Shown here: positions 48,339 through 59,759 of the stretch, in pieces
Numbering within the stretch: position 1 is the stretch's first letter
Layout: each line of letters opens with the position of its first letter
Source: Escarpia spicata
Lineage: Eukaryota; Annelida; Polychaeta; Sabellida; Siboglinidae
Direction: 5' to 3'
Length of the DNA: 64,000 nt
Assembly: GCA_963995525.1 (NCBI GenBank)
Contig: OZ023214.1
Span: 44,888,842 to 44,952,841 of the forward strand
The notes under the pieces: model-generated
What the model saw: only the letters and a program-made list of their open reading frames with translations
Databases searched by the model: none
What the model was told of the DNA's origin: nothing
Program-made: the position numbers and the translations under genes

Positions 48339-48552
48339 GAACCATGCCATCAACCCTATGAACCTGCACACGATCAAAGTGGTGAAGAAGGCCAGGGACA
48401 GTGTCATCTACCACAACTACTCGGCCAGTCACAAACGGAGCCTTCGGGACCGACAGGATACACTTGCTCGCATGCAAAACAACAGGCCGCTGACGTCGCC
48501 AGCGTCGAGTGACGTCACGGCCGCCGCAATGGCCGCCGAGCAGAACGTTTGA
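48339..48552 (+). CDS. Single-pass membrane protein, terminal exon
   Basis: It begins after GTCTCCAG, and the split Arg codon (AG+G) joins it in frame to the exon ending at 46776. It encodes a cytoplasmic tail of about 70 residues: NHAINPMNLHTIKVVKKARD, SVIYHNYSASHKRSLRDRQD, then a Ser/Thr/Ala-rich end (LTSPASSDVTAAAMAAEQNV) and TGA. Third positions are GC-rich, unlike the surrounding AT-rich sequence, which supports real coding. The 1.56-kb intron between holds a possible repeat (about 46865-47230). No AATAAA is close to the stop, so the 3' UTR end is open. Confidence 0.72.
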
Positions 48553-48559
48553 CATGGCT

Positions 48560-50150
48560 GCCGTCTGATGAATACACTTGGAAATCCTTCATGAATCCCT
48601 TTGTCGATTATAAAGCACGATGGCGTGGTTGGAGAGTGGCCGTGTGACCCCAATTTGAACGATTTAGGGGTGAATGCCTGAAATGACGTCATACAATGTT
48701 GTCGTTGTTGTTGCTGTTGGCTGCAGTCCGGAAACGGCCCTGGAAGACATGTTGTGGCAGGCCTCCTGAAACAGTCCGCGTATCTGTGGAATGTGCTAGT
48801 CCGGCGACATTCTCATGGAATGGTCCAGTAGTGTTATCACTGGATGGTCCGATTGGGGTCCGATTGCATCGAAGACGTGCAATAAAACAAACATCCCGTT
48901 TACTCGATGAAATACGCACAGAAACACGCCAGGCACTTTCCTACGCTGTTCAGACGACGTCACTTATTTTGTAAGTCAACTGCAATTATATGATGTAACG
49001 ACATATAATATTAACGACTGTAATATTATATATACAGACTCTAACACACCAAAGGCAGTGACGCATCCGTACAAACCACATTTATCAAACGTAACGCTGA
49101 CAAACTCATTTGATCGACGGAGCGAATGGATGATTACAATTTACGCAATCCAGATCCATTGCCGATACTTGATCGATACGTACACGTAATGAACTGTACA
49201 CAGAGATAACGCATCATATTCTTTCAGACGCCAGTAAATACGTCATGAAAACGACCAAGTAGAACGCAATAAGCTTCAGAATTAGCGTCGTTGTGAGCAC
49301 ACGTTATTGACTTTGACATTTCAGATCCGGTTGCTGGTGCCGGCTTTTCTGGGTTAGTGTCAATACAAAGATTATAATTATTTATTCATGTTTACATGAA
49401 AGCATAACATGTCAATAAAACACCTATTTATGGCACCGTATGGCATACTGCTTCCGAATGGAGTACCATTTCCAGTGGCCAATTTACGATCATTCATCTC
49501 ACCCGATGGTTCATCACACCACGATGCTAACACCAGTGCTGCAATGTTTTGTTGAAAGCAAGTGTTATGATAAACAAATTTAATTGAAAACACTTCCTAT
49601 GGAGACCACGATTACAGGATTTTTGCCCAGCCTCCTAGTTGTTCCCTGGGTGTCTCTAGAGATATAGCTGGTGCAATTGATGGGCTTTAATTACAAATGT
49701 TAAGTCTACGTGTGATGATGATGCTAATAACAAGGTAATTTTTATTGCGTCTAAATCCTCAGAAGCCAATCTCGGAGGTGCATCAAGAAAAAATATGTGA
49801 CCCCGGCTGACCACATTCTGAGAGTGATAAGTCGGAAAAATTGTAATATTGTTTTCTTACATTCTTGTAAAGGTTGGGTAGGATGCTTTATACGGTTTCA
49901 AAAAATTATGAAGCATTGAACATGGTAGGGGTCAAAAAGTGAAAATGAAGAAAACGGCTGTTGAAGTTTTATATTATATATATATATGCAAATGGATTGC
50001 ATGGAAATATTACATGCATGACATTCATATGTGGCACACAGAATTAATGTTATGTTGCAATGATACACTGGAAGTACAAATGTGCTGCTACAAAGACTTA
50101 GCAAGTTATGCCAGATTATGTCTTTATGTGTAAAACTAAAAGGACAGATT
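48560..50150. other. 3' flank, no further gene seen
   Basis: A leucine-rich frame (48696-48974) stems from GTTGTTGCTG repeats and is not convincing. An AATAAA-like signal (GCAATAAAAC) occurs at about 48880. Nothing else is supported. Confidence 0.4.
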
Positions 50151-50199
50151 ATTTGAGAGCAAAAGGTAGACTAAAGAAAATTTAAATGACGAAGCTAAT

Positions 50200-50935
50200 G
50201 CAGAGTTAAGAGAATTGGCTAGTGGGTATAAATGCTTTATAAAACAAATATAAAAATGCTACCATAAACAGTTACAAGAAAACTTGCGCAACCTAAAACA
50301 TAGATATACTTAATAAAGCAAGTAACAGCAGTGAAAAATTTGGAAATATTTCACTGGATAAGTATATGAACCACTTTGAAAAACTCGGTGAAAAACCTGA
50401 AAGTGAAACTGCAGCTAGTGAGATACCTTTTGATCCAAGAAAGATTTCCCAGTCAAACGAACACATAAACAGACCATTCACGCAAAATGAGGTACTAATA
50501 CAAATAAAAAAACTCAAAAACAAAAAGGCATGTGGTATTGATAATGTTATAACTGAATACTTAAAAAAACAGGGTCAGGCTGTGTCAGCCTTCTTCTCAT
50601 GTGATGTAGAGGTACAGCAAGGCGAAAACTCGTCTCCTTTGTTATTTGCTATTTACCTGAATTTTGAACACTGTTAGTTATAATTATAAGGGACTTGACA
50701 TGGCAGCTGGTGAAATTTACAACAACCTTAGTGATGATGATGTAGACATTTTCGTAAATGTTCTACTATATGCTGATGACACTAGAATGATTCAATCAAA
50801 TACAGATTTGTTGTGTATAGCGGAACTATGTCCAGACATGCGAGAGGAGGCAAGTCATTTCCGAGGAACATTTGCGCGCGGCGCGGCAAACTTGGGAAGA
50901 AAGGGGGATCTGGATTGGAACTCAGAAAATGTTTG
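50200..50935 (+). mobile_element. Deleted LINE (RTE/L1-type RT) copy
   Basis: The segment encodes LDKYMNHFEKLGEKPESETA, FTQNEVLIQIKKLKNKKACG and IDNVITEYLKKQG, the usual start of a LINE RT ('KNKKA.G.D.I..E'). It then jumps to VSAFFSCDVEVQQGENSSPL and, in another frame, to VLLYADDTRMIQSNTD with the catalytic YADD. The RT blocks normally between 'EYLK' and 'GVRQGENLSPLLF' are missing, so this is an internal deletion derivative and cannot be active. It is a different family from the CR1-like copies. Confidence 0.8.
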
Positions 50936-50939
50936 AAAG

Positions 50940-51790
50940 ACATCATTGTTTGTGGTGCAATCTAGTGCACACTGTTTTTGTATAATCCTGTATTTTTATA
51001 TAAAATTACACACATAGTGCGTAGAAACACTACATTTTGGATTTTATTAATAAAAAGTGTAAGCATACAGTTCCATGCACATAACTGTAAAAGCACATAC
51101 TTTTCATATCACACACAAAAACAGAAGCAGTGTATACTACATTATTAAAACTACAACATTACACAAGTGGTCAATGTCAAAATAATACCAAAAAATGCTT
51201 TAAATAACCAAGGTTTATTAAAATGATAATTCTAATGTACAGTACACTGAAATTCACACACAAATGTCCACATCTACTAGTGTTCATTGAAACCATAAAC
51301 TTGTAAACTTTACAAATGTTCATTGTGGACATGTGACTTCACTTCTTTTCTTGCCTGTGCTCGATCCTGGCACTCACAGCTTTCTTTCTCTTCTCTGCCT
51401 GATTAAGGACTGGGGAGTGGAGGTGGACAGATTTCAGTCTCTTTTACACTTTGCCTCTTGCCTCTTGTCTTGGGAAACCTGTTCAGCTGGTTTTCTGTTG
51501 CTTCTTCAAATTCAACTCGTCCACTCTCTGTAAACATCCTTCTTGATGCATGCCATTTCCCCTAAAAGTGTTCATATTAACAACGTCAGGTAAATTTAAT
51601 TCAAATTGTTATTTAATTAATAATAACCTAAACCACACGTTAAAGAGAACAGACGTACTTTATGTTGACATATTATCGCCCACCCACGAAAACTTACTAA
51701 GTTTTGGCATATAGTTATTTGTTATCAAAAATAATCTATAAACCCATCTAGGATACCTTAAAGTTATCGCCAAACTTATACTCCGCTTAC
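50940..51790. other. AT-rich stretch, nothing recognised
   Basis: No coding or element signal was found apart from the LINE edges on both sides. Confidence 0.5.
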
Positions 51791-51802
51791 TATTCGCGTT
51801 TA

Positions 51803-52263
51803 CATATTTAACAAGATTTAACAAGATTGCCACCCAGAGAATTAACTCTAGGTGGCAGGTGGACAAGGAAGCTCTTTGGCTTATCGAGAATCCGACCCTT
51901 TTATCTATGTGTATCCCGCCCGTCTGAGGTATGTGTCGATTTTATTTTAAAACATATTCACGCTACTAGCACCCACACAATCAGCAGATAATCTGTTCCA
52001 TTCATTTACAGTCCTTTGTGAAAATGAAAACTTTCTTATATCTAATCTACACTGCTCCTTTCCTAATGTAACTTCATGTCCTCTAGTCCTTCTATCTTTC
52101 TTAACTGAGAAAAAAATATTTATAACCATTCATTATTTTAAACACTTCTATCTGAACTCCTCTCAATCTCCTGGTCTCTAGTGTTGTTAAACCGCATTTT
52201 TAGGCGTATTTCGTAACTAAGATCCCTCAGTTTTGGTATCATTTTAGTTGCTCTCCTCTGCAC
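51803..52263 (-). mobile_element. CR1-like LINE, 5'-truncated 3' end
   Basis: The minus strand carries the C-terminal region (..TRGHEVTLGKEQCRLDIRKF, SFSQRTVNEWNRLSADCVGA) and the 3' end with the TCTTGTTAAA tail at 51803. It is broken off near 52263, in the sequence that corresponds to about 35345 of the longer copy. Confidence 0.88.
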
Positions 52264-52539
52264 AGATCGTTAACGGTGCTGTATTATGCCATGACCCGTA
52301 ACGCCAGGGACGTGAGCGTAAGCCGGCGCCGTAATGCGAGTCCCATGGAATAGGCCAACGCCTCGCGTGGCAGGCTAAACGATATAATATTTATTGAAAT
52401 TACGATCTAAAAACCACTCGACTGCTACGTTAATTTCGATAATTATGTAATTGACTCATACAAGAATGTTTGAAATAAGAGCGGACAACTTACTGTAGAC
52501 CGTAGCTCATGCTTCGTTCGACTGAACGCGATTGTGAAC

Positions 52540-54435
52540 TTCGAAAATGACGAAGACTACAAAATTTATAAAGAAGCACTAAACCAAGCTACAGCTGAAA
52601 TTAGAAATTCAAAGAGAAGCTATGAACATAAATTAGCTTGTAATATAAAACATGACAGCAAGAGTTTTTATGCGTATGTTCGAAGCAAACAGAAAGTTCA
52701 GGATAAGGTCGGTCCTCTAGAAGATAGTGCTGGAAATATAATATCAGAAGGATTTTTAATGGCAGAAGACCTGAATGAGTATTTTAGTTCAGTTTTTTCC
52801 AGAGAAGACACTAGTTCACTGCCAGTACCAGAGGCTATGTTCAAGGGGGCAGAATCAGACTATTTAAGACAGTTAATTGTAACCCCAGAAATGGTAGCTA
52901 AGAAAATTAGGGCTATGAAGGATAATAAATCACCTGGAGTGGATGGTATTCCACCCAAACTACTATTGGAAATTGTAGAACAAATTAGCATACCGCTTGC
53001 AACAGTTTTCAACTTGTCATTAGAAGAGGGAGTGGTTCCTTTAGAATGGAAAGAAGCAAACATTATACCTTAATTTAAAAAAGGTTCGAGAAATAAGTCA
53101 AATAATTATAGACCAGTTAGTTTAACTTCGGTGATTTGTAAATTATTAGAAAGACTAATTAAAGATCACATGGTGGATTTTCTTGTTAAACATAACTTGA
53201 TAAACCCATCTCAACATGGGTTTCTAAAACCGAGGTCATGCTTAACAAATATGTTATGTTTTTTGGAAGATATCACTAAGTGGGTAGATGATGGATCACC
53301 AGTAGATATCATCTACTTAGATTTTCAAAAAGCTTTAGACAGTGTCACATCAAAGATTACTGCTTAAACTAAAGGCCCATGGCATAGGAAATGGTATAAT
53401 TAGCTGGATAGAAAAATGGCTGATTGACAGAAGACAACGGGTAGTTATTGATGGGGAGGCTTCAAACTGGAAATAAGTTTTGAGTGGGGTTCCACAGGGA
53501 TCAGTACTGGGACCTATATTATTCTTAACGATTTGGACGATGATATAGCTAGCTGGTGTTGAAATTTGCAGATGATACAAAAGTGTTTAGAAGGATTAAA
53601 AGACAAGATGATCTTGACAGGTTGATCAAATGGTCTGAAAAGTAGCAAATGTTGTTCAATTTGGGGAAATGTAAATGCCTTCACACAGGACATAGGAACG
53701 GATATGTAGAATATACAATGGGGGGAACTGTACTAAGTACTACTGTAAAAGAAAGACTTAGGGCTGACAATTAGTGCCGACATGAAGGTTTCAGAACAGT
53801 GTGGAATTGCAACTTCAAAAGGAAATCAAATCATTGGATTGATTAGGCGAAATATAGCATATAAAGAAAAAGAACTAATAATACCGCTGTACAAAACAAT
53901 AGTTAGGCCTCATTTAGAATATTGTGTACAAGCGTGGAGGCCATACCGCAAGGACATAGATATGCTAGAAAGAGTACAGAGGAGAGCGACTAAAATTATA
54001 CAAAAACTGAGGGTCTTAGTTATGAAAAACGCCTAAAGGAATGTGGTTTTAACAACACTAGAGACCAGGAGATTGAGAGGAGATCAGATAGAAGTGTTTA
54101 ACATATTGAATGGTTATGAAAATATTGATAGAAATGTTTTTTTCAGTTAAGAAAGATAGAAAGACTAGAGGACATGAAGTTACTTTAGTAAAGGAGCAGT
54201 GTAGATTAGACGTAAGAAAGTTCTCATTTTCACAAAGGACTGTGAATGAATGGAACAGATTATCTGATGATTGTGTGGGTGCTAGTAGTGTGAATGTTTT
54301 AAAATAAAATCGACACATACCTCAGAAGGGCTGGATATATGTAGATAAAAGGGTTGGACTCTCGATAAGCCAAGAGCTTCCTTGTCCACCTGCCATCTAG
54401 ATTTAATTCTCTGAATGGCAATCTTGTTAAAACTT
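52540..54435 (+). mobile_element. CR1-like LINE, 5'-truncated copy
   Basis: It starts in the linker region (NDEDYKIYKEALNQATAEIR). It continues through DNKSPGVDGIPPKLLLEIVE, EWKEANIIP-stop, SNNYRPVSLTSVICKLLERL, DFQKALDS, SGVPQGSVLGP and FADDTKVFRRIK to the FSFSQRTVNEWNRL end and the 3' tail ATCTTGTTAAA. Stops and shifts lie at about 53073, 53365, 53475, 53530, 53645 and 54040. It is older than the copy at 34873-38300. Confidence 0.9.
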
Positions 54436-54469
54436 ACAGCCGCAACTGATTTGCCGCCAAAACTCATAC

Positions 54470-55150
54470 ACGTATTGTAAGCTGGGCCGTGATTCGCATT
54501 TTCTGGCCATTCAGAATGCGGCTTGCTTTTGAAAAAGGACGACGATCACGAAATTTATAATTTTTATTGTCGATGTTTGCCAAGTTTACCAAGTCACCCC
54601 ACCCCTATGTTAAAAAAAAATCTGCGTTTCCGCGAAAGAATCTCACGCCTGTATGTCAACTCTTCTAATGGTTGACAATTGGTTGTTTCAGATGTCAACT
54701 ACATTGTGAATCTGTAATTATTAGTCTCAATTTATACAATTTATTTACATAGTACCATGTCTACACAAGGCAAGGCAAGTGTAAACAGTGTGTAGGATAT
54801 TTCACTCTATAGTTGTCCAGAATATTAATTTTATATGTTTGTCACCTACAGGTGACAATACATCTTTAACCAATAAACACCACAGTCACACCATTTTATA
54901 ATAATTAAATGAACATCAAAATAAACACAACCTGCAATGTTTTAATAGTTTTGAAGATTAAAAGCTGCAACTGAGTTTAACAGGGGTCAAATGTGTCTGC
55001 TCTGCCTGAGACCAATTAAAGATTAGTCAAGGTCTCAATGGACTAATGCAGAGTGGAGTGAGGCCTGGGGCAGTTTCTGGCACAATACACAACAGCTTCA
55101 GCCAGTGACCAATTACAGATTAGTCTAGGTCTCAATGGACTAGCCTGTAG
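54470..55150. other. Stretch with short duplicated phrases
   Basis: Around 55010-55200, CCAATTA.AGATTAGTC..GGTCTCAATGGACTA occurs twice, about 100 bases apart. No gene is seen. Confidence 0.45.
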
Positions 55151-55174
55151 AGATTAGTCACAGCTGTTGACTTT

Positions 55175-55760
55175 GTGGCACAATACACAACATTTACTGT
55201 TGGGGGTGGTCTCAAGGGCCCTTCTCAAAACCACATCACTAGATAATGTAAAACTTTTGCACTTTTTGCCCCTGGGGTGCCCTTAGAATGATTCCATCAA
55301 ATACAGATTCCTTGTGTATAGTGGCACAACACTAAATACACCTATGCAAAATTAGAAAAAAAGTTGCTGAACAGTTTTTGAAAACATAGTTCCACTATAC
55401 ACAAGATATCTGTATTTGATTGAATCATTCTAGTATCATCAGCATATAGTAGAACATACATTTTCAAGAAAATGTCTACATCATCATCACTAAGGTTGTT
55501 GTAAATTCCACCAGCTGCCATGTCAAGTCCCTTATAATTATGACTAACAGAGTTTTCAAAATCATTCAGGTAAATAGCAAATAACAAAGGAGACAAGTTT
55601 TCTCCTTGTGGTAACTCTACATCATATGAGAAGAAGGCTGACACAGCCCCCCAAAATGCCAAATTTGTACACTATCTAGTGATGTGGTTTTGAGAAGGGC
55701 CCTTGAGACTATCCCCTAGCAGTAGATGTTGTATATTGTGCCAGAAAAGGAACCTGGAAG
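55175..55760. mobile_element. Composite repeat with inverted flanks around a LINE RT fragment
   Basis: Stretches near 55194-55250 and 55668-55740 are inverted copies (GGTCTCAAGGGCCCTTCTCA with AAACCACATCACTAG, and the reverse). Between them lies the minus-strand RT fragment 55342-55662. It could be a small mobile unit that captured a LINE piece, or two opposed copies of a short repeat. Confidence 0.45.
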
Positions 55761-56410
55761 CCTCTGCCAGTGACTAATTACAGATTAGTCAGTTTCCACC
55801 AGGCAGACCGGCCCTCCACAGTGAGGTGTGACAGTAGGAAAAGGGATTAGCCAGATAGAGCTGCTCCTGCAGTAGACAATTTAGTTAGCATTTTAGGGGA
55901 CCTTTGGTGCCCTTAGAATGATTCAATCAAATACAGATGTATTGTGTATAGTGGCACTACCACATGAAATGTCTATGCAAAATTTGAGAAAAAGTTACAG
56001 AAGAGTTTTTGAAACCAGAGAATCTTAGCTGCAGTGGGGTGAAATGTTGTTGGAAAAGGGTTTAGCTTTTTGGGAGGCCCTGAGATGCCCTTAGAATGAC
56101 TCAATTTTATTTATTTATTGTGTACAGTGACACTACCACATGAAATGTATTTACAAAATTAAAGAAAAAGTTGCTGAACAGTTTTTGAAAAATAGGCAAA
56201 ATGTTACATTTTTACCAGTTTTGGGGTCCTTGGAGGCCCTAGGGAGCCCTTAGAATGATTCAATCAATTACAGATTTATCGTGCATAGTGGCAGTGCCCT
56301 AAGATGTCTATGCAAAATTAGAGAAAAATTTGCTGAACGGTTTCTGAGATACGGCAGCTAACGGCGGACGGCGGACACAGAGTGTTGGCATTAGTCCGTT
56401 GGACCTTCGG
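55279..56410. repeat. Dispersed repeat units 'GCCCTTAGAATGATTCAATC'
   Basis: Four units (starting about 55279, 55909, 56088 and 56250) each contain GCCCTTAGAATGATTCAATC, ATTGTGTATAGTGGCACTAC, TCTATGCAAAATTAGAGAAA and TGCTGAACAGTTTTTGA. The last ends in GGCGGACGGCGGACACAG and a hairpin TCCGTTGGACCTTCGGTCCA. Similar '..GACGGCGGACAC..' repeats are common in marine invertebrate genomes. Confidence 0.7.
55342..55662 (-). pseudogene. LINE RT fragment (YADD region)
   Basis: It encodes VSAFFSYDVELPQGENLSPL, LFAIYLNDFENSVSHNYKGL, then ..VLLYADDTRMIQSNTDILCI. It is the same family as 50200-50935. Its first homologous residues (VSAFF) coincide with the junction of the internal deletion in that copy. 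It lacks everything upstream and downstream. Confidence 0.8.
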
Positions 56411-56419
56411 TCCAAAGGA

Positions 56420-57400
56420 CTAAAAAGGGTTGGTCAACATAAAAATAGATAAGCAGTATTCAAGTTGTCAATAGATGGGTGGATACACCAAGAAGCTATG
56501 ATGGATAAGCACGATTATAAATGTAAGTTTATTAAATGACGGCGCAGTTGTGTTAGATGACAAAAACACACGGCTGATTGTTTGACATCACGACGAACTG
56601 GCGTCGCTGCAAGGCTGAATGTGAACTTGTCTTGGGCGACCGCCCATTCAGCACACAGCCAAAGCGGTCTCCTATAACAAGGTGCAGGTAGTTTTCTTAG
56701 AGTTGCTCCATCTGGCAAATAACGGAGCACTAGTGGCATACTAATGCCGTATTGATTTGTGAACCATATTTGTGCAATGAGATCATTCCAATGTTTGGCG
56801 TTCTGTAGTTGTTTTACCAGTATATGTTCTTTTAATTACTTTTACTTCTCAATCATTGCATGTAACATCAGCCATGACAGATCCGAATACAAATCGCCAT
56901 ATTCTAAATGGCAACGCAGTCTTTAGGTTACGGACGGAGGGCAACGGGTTTACTTTCTCTTCCACCCTTCGTCTTCGACAAGGCGATACGCCAGGGAGTG
57001 TTTCAGTAATCGTTAATTGACAACCGATTATGTATCACGACTTTTATTAAACTTGGGTTGGCGTGGTCGAACCGGAACTGAGACTGCGCATGCTCGCATC
57101 AAAGATTGTAAACACGAAATGCAACTCTAAGAAATGTCACGTAACATAAACGTCAATAGCGCCATCTGGCGACCGGATAGAATAACTACTTATTCTAACA
57201 GGGAGTACGTAGACAGGTGAAATCAGCAACGCCCCTGGTACGTGAGGATGTGTTGGATTGTGAAAGGAAGAATGAGTCTAAACAATTAATGTGTCGGATC
57301 TGGAGAAGGGATGTGTTGCTTAGTTATATTATGTCCTATAGAGTCGAGGTTGCTGGATTTAAGTAAGGGCTAGTCGTATAAGTTCGTCACGTCCCATTAC
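56420..57400. other. Stretch without a recognisable gene
   Basis: The region around 56840-57260 weakly resembles 60-290 of this window (CATTGCATGTAACA.., CAGC.ACG.CCCTGG..CG.GAGGATG), perhaps an old repeat. The minus-strand frame 56515-56739 has no recognisable features. Confidence 0.35.
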
Positions 57401-57404
57401 CTTC

Positions 57405-57600
57405 GTGAATCGCGGGAAACCATGTTACAATGGCGCCACCCAGTGAGTGAAACAAATTGACACAAAGGTCTTTCCTGATTGTACAAACTATAAATCCCAC
57501 ACTAACTATTGGTGGGGCTGGTTTGAACCAATGCTAAACGAATAACGTGTTCGCAACTATGCTATCTTAATAGGCCATCTCTGAACGTGCAAAACTCTAT
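57405..57600. repeat. Dispersed repeat, pair with 59297-59490
   Basis: Shared in order: ACCATGT.TTACA, a short (GT)GGCGCCACC, AAATT.A, a GGTGG.. stretch, TTGAA.CAATG.TAAACG, AATAACGT and a GAC/GGCCAT..TATCC end. Each copy sits upstream of a possible terminal exon. Confidence 0.5.
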
Positions 57601-57622
57601 TTACGTCAGTGGCCATTTCTGA

Positions 57623-57853
57623 ATATCCGACTACTTTCTTACAACCAATGACAATGTTTGCTGGTTGGGTATGACTCAAACCAAGTCCTTCGCCCCGTAC
57701 ATGTCACCACGACCGCCCCCTATGTACACCAGGGATTCACCCCCGACATCAGACGAATTCTGTAGTCATGAAATGTGTGCCTTTTTTAATGAACGGCTGC
57801 TACTTCGCAACTATCACCGCTACCGCCGTGCCATTTACAAAGCATTTGTATAG
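57623..57853 (+). CDS. Possible small protein or terminal exon
   Basis: The frame is open from 57623 and ends at TAG 57853. From the Met at 57671 it reads MTQTKSFAPYMSPRPPPMYT, then SDEFCSHEMCAFFNERLLL and RNYHRYRRAIYKAFV. Codons are GC-rich at third positions, and the proline-rich start plus basic-aromatic end look like a cytoplasmic tail. No good acceptor is visible immediately upstream (a TCAG at 57606-57609 is out of reach because of a TGA). No family is recognised. Confidence 0.35.
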   Translation: MSDYFLTTNDNVCWLGMTQTKSFAPYMSPRPPPMYTRDSPPTSDEFCSHEMCAFFNERLLLRNYHRYRRAIYKAFV

Positions 57854-57972
57854 CCCGTACATTATTTTGTAAAGTGACATAGCTGTATTCGATCGTTTTA
57901 TCATATTAATTCTTTATCAGAAAAAAATTCATCACGATACAACAATCACTGCATTCAGAATGGAAACAATTT

Positions 57973-58068
57973 ACGATCTGCATTGACATCGTCGTGCCCC
58001 CAAACTCGTACATGAACTGTACGATCTGCATAGACATCGTCGTGCCCCCAAACTCGTACATGAAATGC
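57973..58068. repeat. 48-bp tandem duplication
   Basis: Two adjacent units begin ACGATCTGCAT(T/A)GACATCG and end TCGTACATGAA, nearly identical, so a recent duplication. Confidence 0.9.
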
Positions 58069-58079
58069 ACACACGCCTG

Positions 58080-59290
58080 TACACATATATATGTTCTTTA
58101 TATTTGTGATTCCCACCTCATATACCAATTTAGTGGCTTATTCACAATCGATTTAATCTAACAACCATATTATATCTGTTATATCTTCAGTTAATGACAT
58201 GTGCATAGCACATCAAATCTAAATACTAAGATTCCGTAAATATAGGATATACAAATAGTTCAAACCCCAACATCAATATGGTCACAACATGCACTTAGCT
58301 AGCTTCCTGCCGTTACACTTTTGCCACCTTTTGGCCTACCTTAACAATTAGCCATGTTAAGTTTCGATTCCAACCTTCCATCTCATTTGCAGGTCACCTA
58401 CTTTGAAAAAATCATCCGACAAATTATTAAATAAATTATTTCAGTTTGACCAAATGAAAATCCTACAAAGAAGCTAAATTTTTACATATTTTTACAAATT
58501 TACAGAAGATAACATTATTACCTTTCAAATGTTACCCGATGTAAATGATCAAAATTAATTCTTTCAATGATCCTAACAAAACAACGCACTCGTTTATTAA
58601 AAAGATTGTGCATATTACTTAAACTGACGACACAGTTTAACATTAATTAATCTGATTCAAGATGCGCTAAATCAATTGAGAAGGAAGCTTTGAACCATCA
58701 AACCTGGACAACGCAGTATGGACATGAGGTCTATGCTGCAGCCTTGCCTCAGATCTAATCTTCATTACCGGTAGTACTATTAAAACACTACATACCGATT
58801 TGAGTACATCTAATCAACATATAACAACCTAATACACTGTACTGCTCGTCTCCCTGTGGCTACATAAAAAACAAACGTGCTACAACTTGCAGATCGCTAC
58901 ATCATGGCAGACTCAACAACAAACCAGAAGACAGGACACTGTTGATGCTTACAGTTATAAAATCACCAATAAAAACATAAACCGTTCAGGATTACGTTGC
59001 CCCGGAATGTCTCGCACAAGAGAGTTATTACTGGGAAAATAGGATCTTGATAGCTGGAGTATTCCAGGACACAGGAACAAAGCTAAGTCAATGTATATAT
59101 CTGCCACAGTTTGCTACCCACAGGTGCCAACGAATCATCACATTCGAAATCCTATTCTGCAAAAATGCAGAAATACAGGATAGTTCATTTTCCTATAACA
59201 CATTTCTTATTTTTCATTGAATGATGGTCGCAATAAGTTTGCAAAGTCTCACAATATCTTATGCATTACCGTAGGGGGAGGGGGATTTGG
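58080..59290. other. AT-rich stretch, nothing recognised
   Basis: No reading frame, RNA or element was supported in this interval. Confidence 0.5.
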
Positions 59291-59296
59291 TCGCCA

Positions 59297-59490
59297 CCAT
59301 GTATTACAGGAAAATAAATCGCTACAGTGGCGCCACCTAGCAAATTAAACATAATATGCTAGTAGCAATTTTGGACCGTAAAAATGGGAAGTTTCACATT
59401 ATATATCGGTGGAAGGGAGTGGGGGGTTGAATCAATGTTAAACGCATAACGTTTTTTGAACTTTTAAGAGACCATATCCAGATATCCAAA
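59297..59490. repeat. Dispersed repeat, pair with 57405-57600
   Basis: This is the second copy of the repeat described at 57405. It includes AGTGGCGCCACC and TTGAATCAATGTTAAACGCA, followed by AACGTTTTTTGAAC where the other copy has AACGTGTTCGCAAC. Confidence 0.5.
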
Positions 59491-59549
59491 CTTTCACAAC
59501 AACTGTAGAGACTTTCTCCAATCTTAACATCTTAGCTCCATCAGTTCAG

Positions 59550-59635
59550 CTGGCGTCCAGACCAAAGCCATCATAGACGATCTGTTACACTGGGAAGGAG
59601 TGAAAGTGGCTGGCAGCGAGAAGGAGAAGACATAG
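59550..59635 (+). CDS. Possible terminal exon
   Basis: After a CAG acceptor (CATCAGTTCAG) the frame reads GVQTKAIIDDLLHWEGVKVA then GSEKEKT and TAG. The frame also stays open beyond the TAG (KKRYRFSKQGRRTEIKESKS, then FHIYDDVIQPGHQ), so this may instead be a longer exon with one nonsense change. The opening QTKAI is reminiscent of QTKSF at 57677, and both follow the same repeat. No family is recognised. Confidence 0.28.
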
Positions 59636-59759
59636 AAGAAGCGATACAGATTCAGTAAACAGGGACGACGAACTGAGATCAAGGAAAGTAAGAGTTTCCA
59701 CATCTACGATGACGTCATCCAACCAGGGCACCAGTTGAAACCTTTTTATTAAAATTGGC

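Noticed and set aside
48696..48974. Leucine-rich secreted-looking protein
   Set aside because: The hydrophobic start comes from GTTGTTGCTG repeats downstream of the membrane-protein stop; nothing else supports it.
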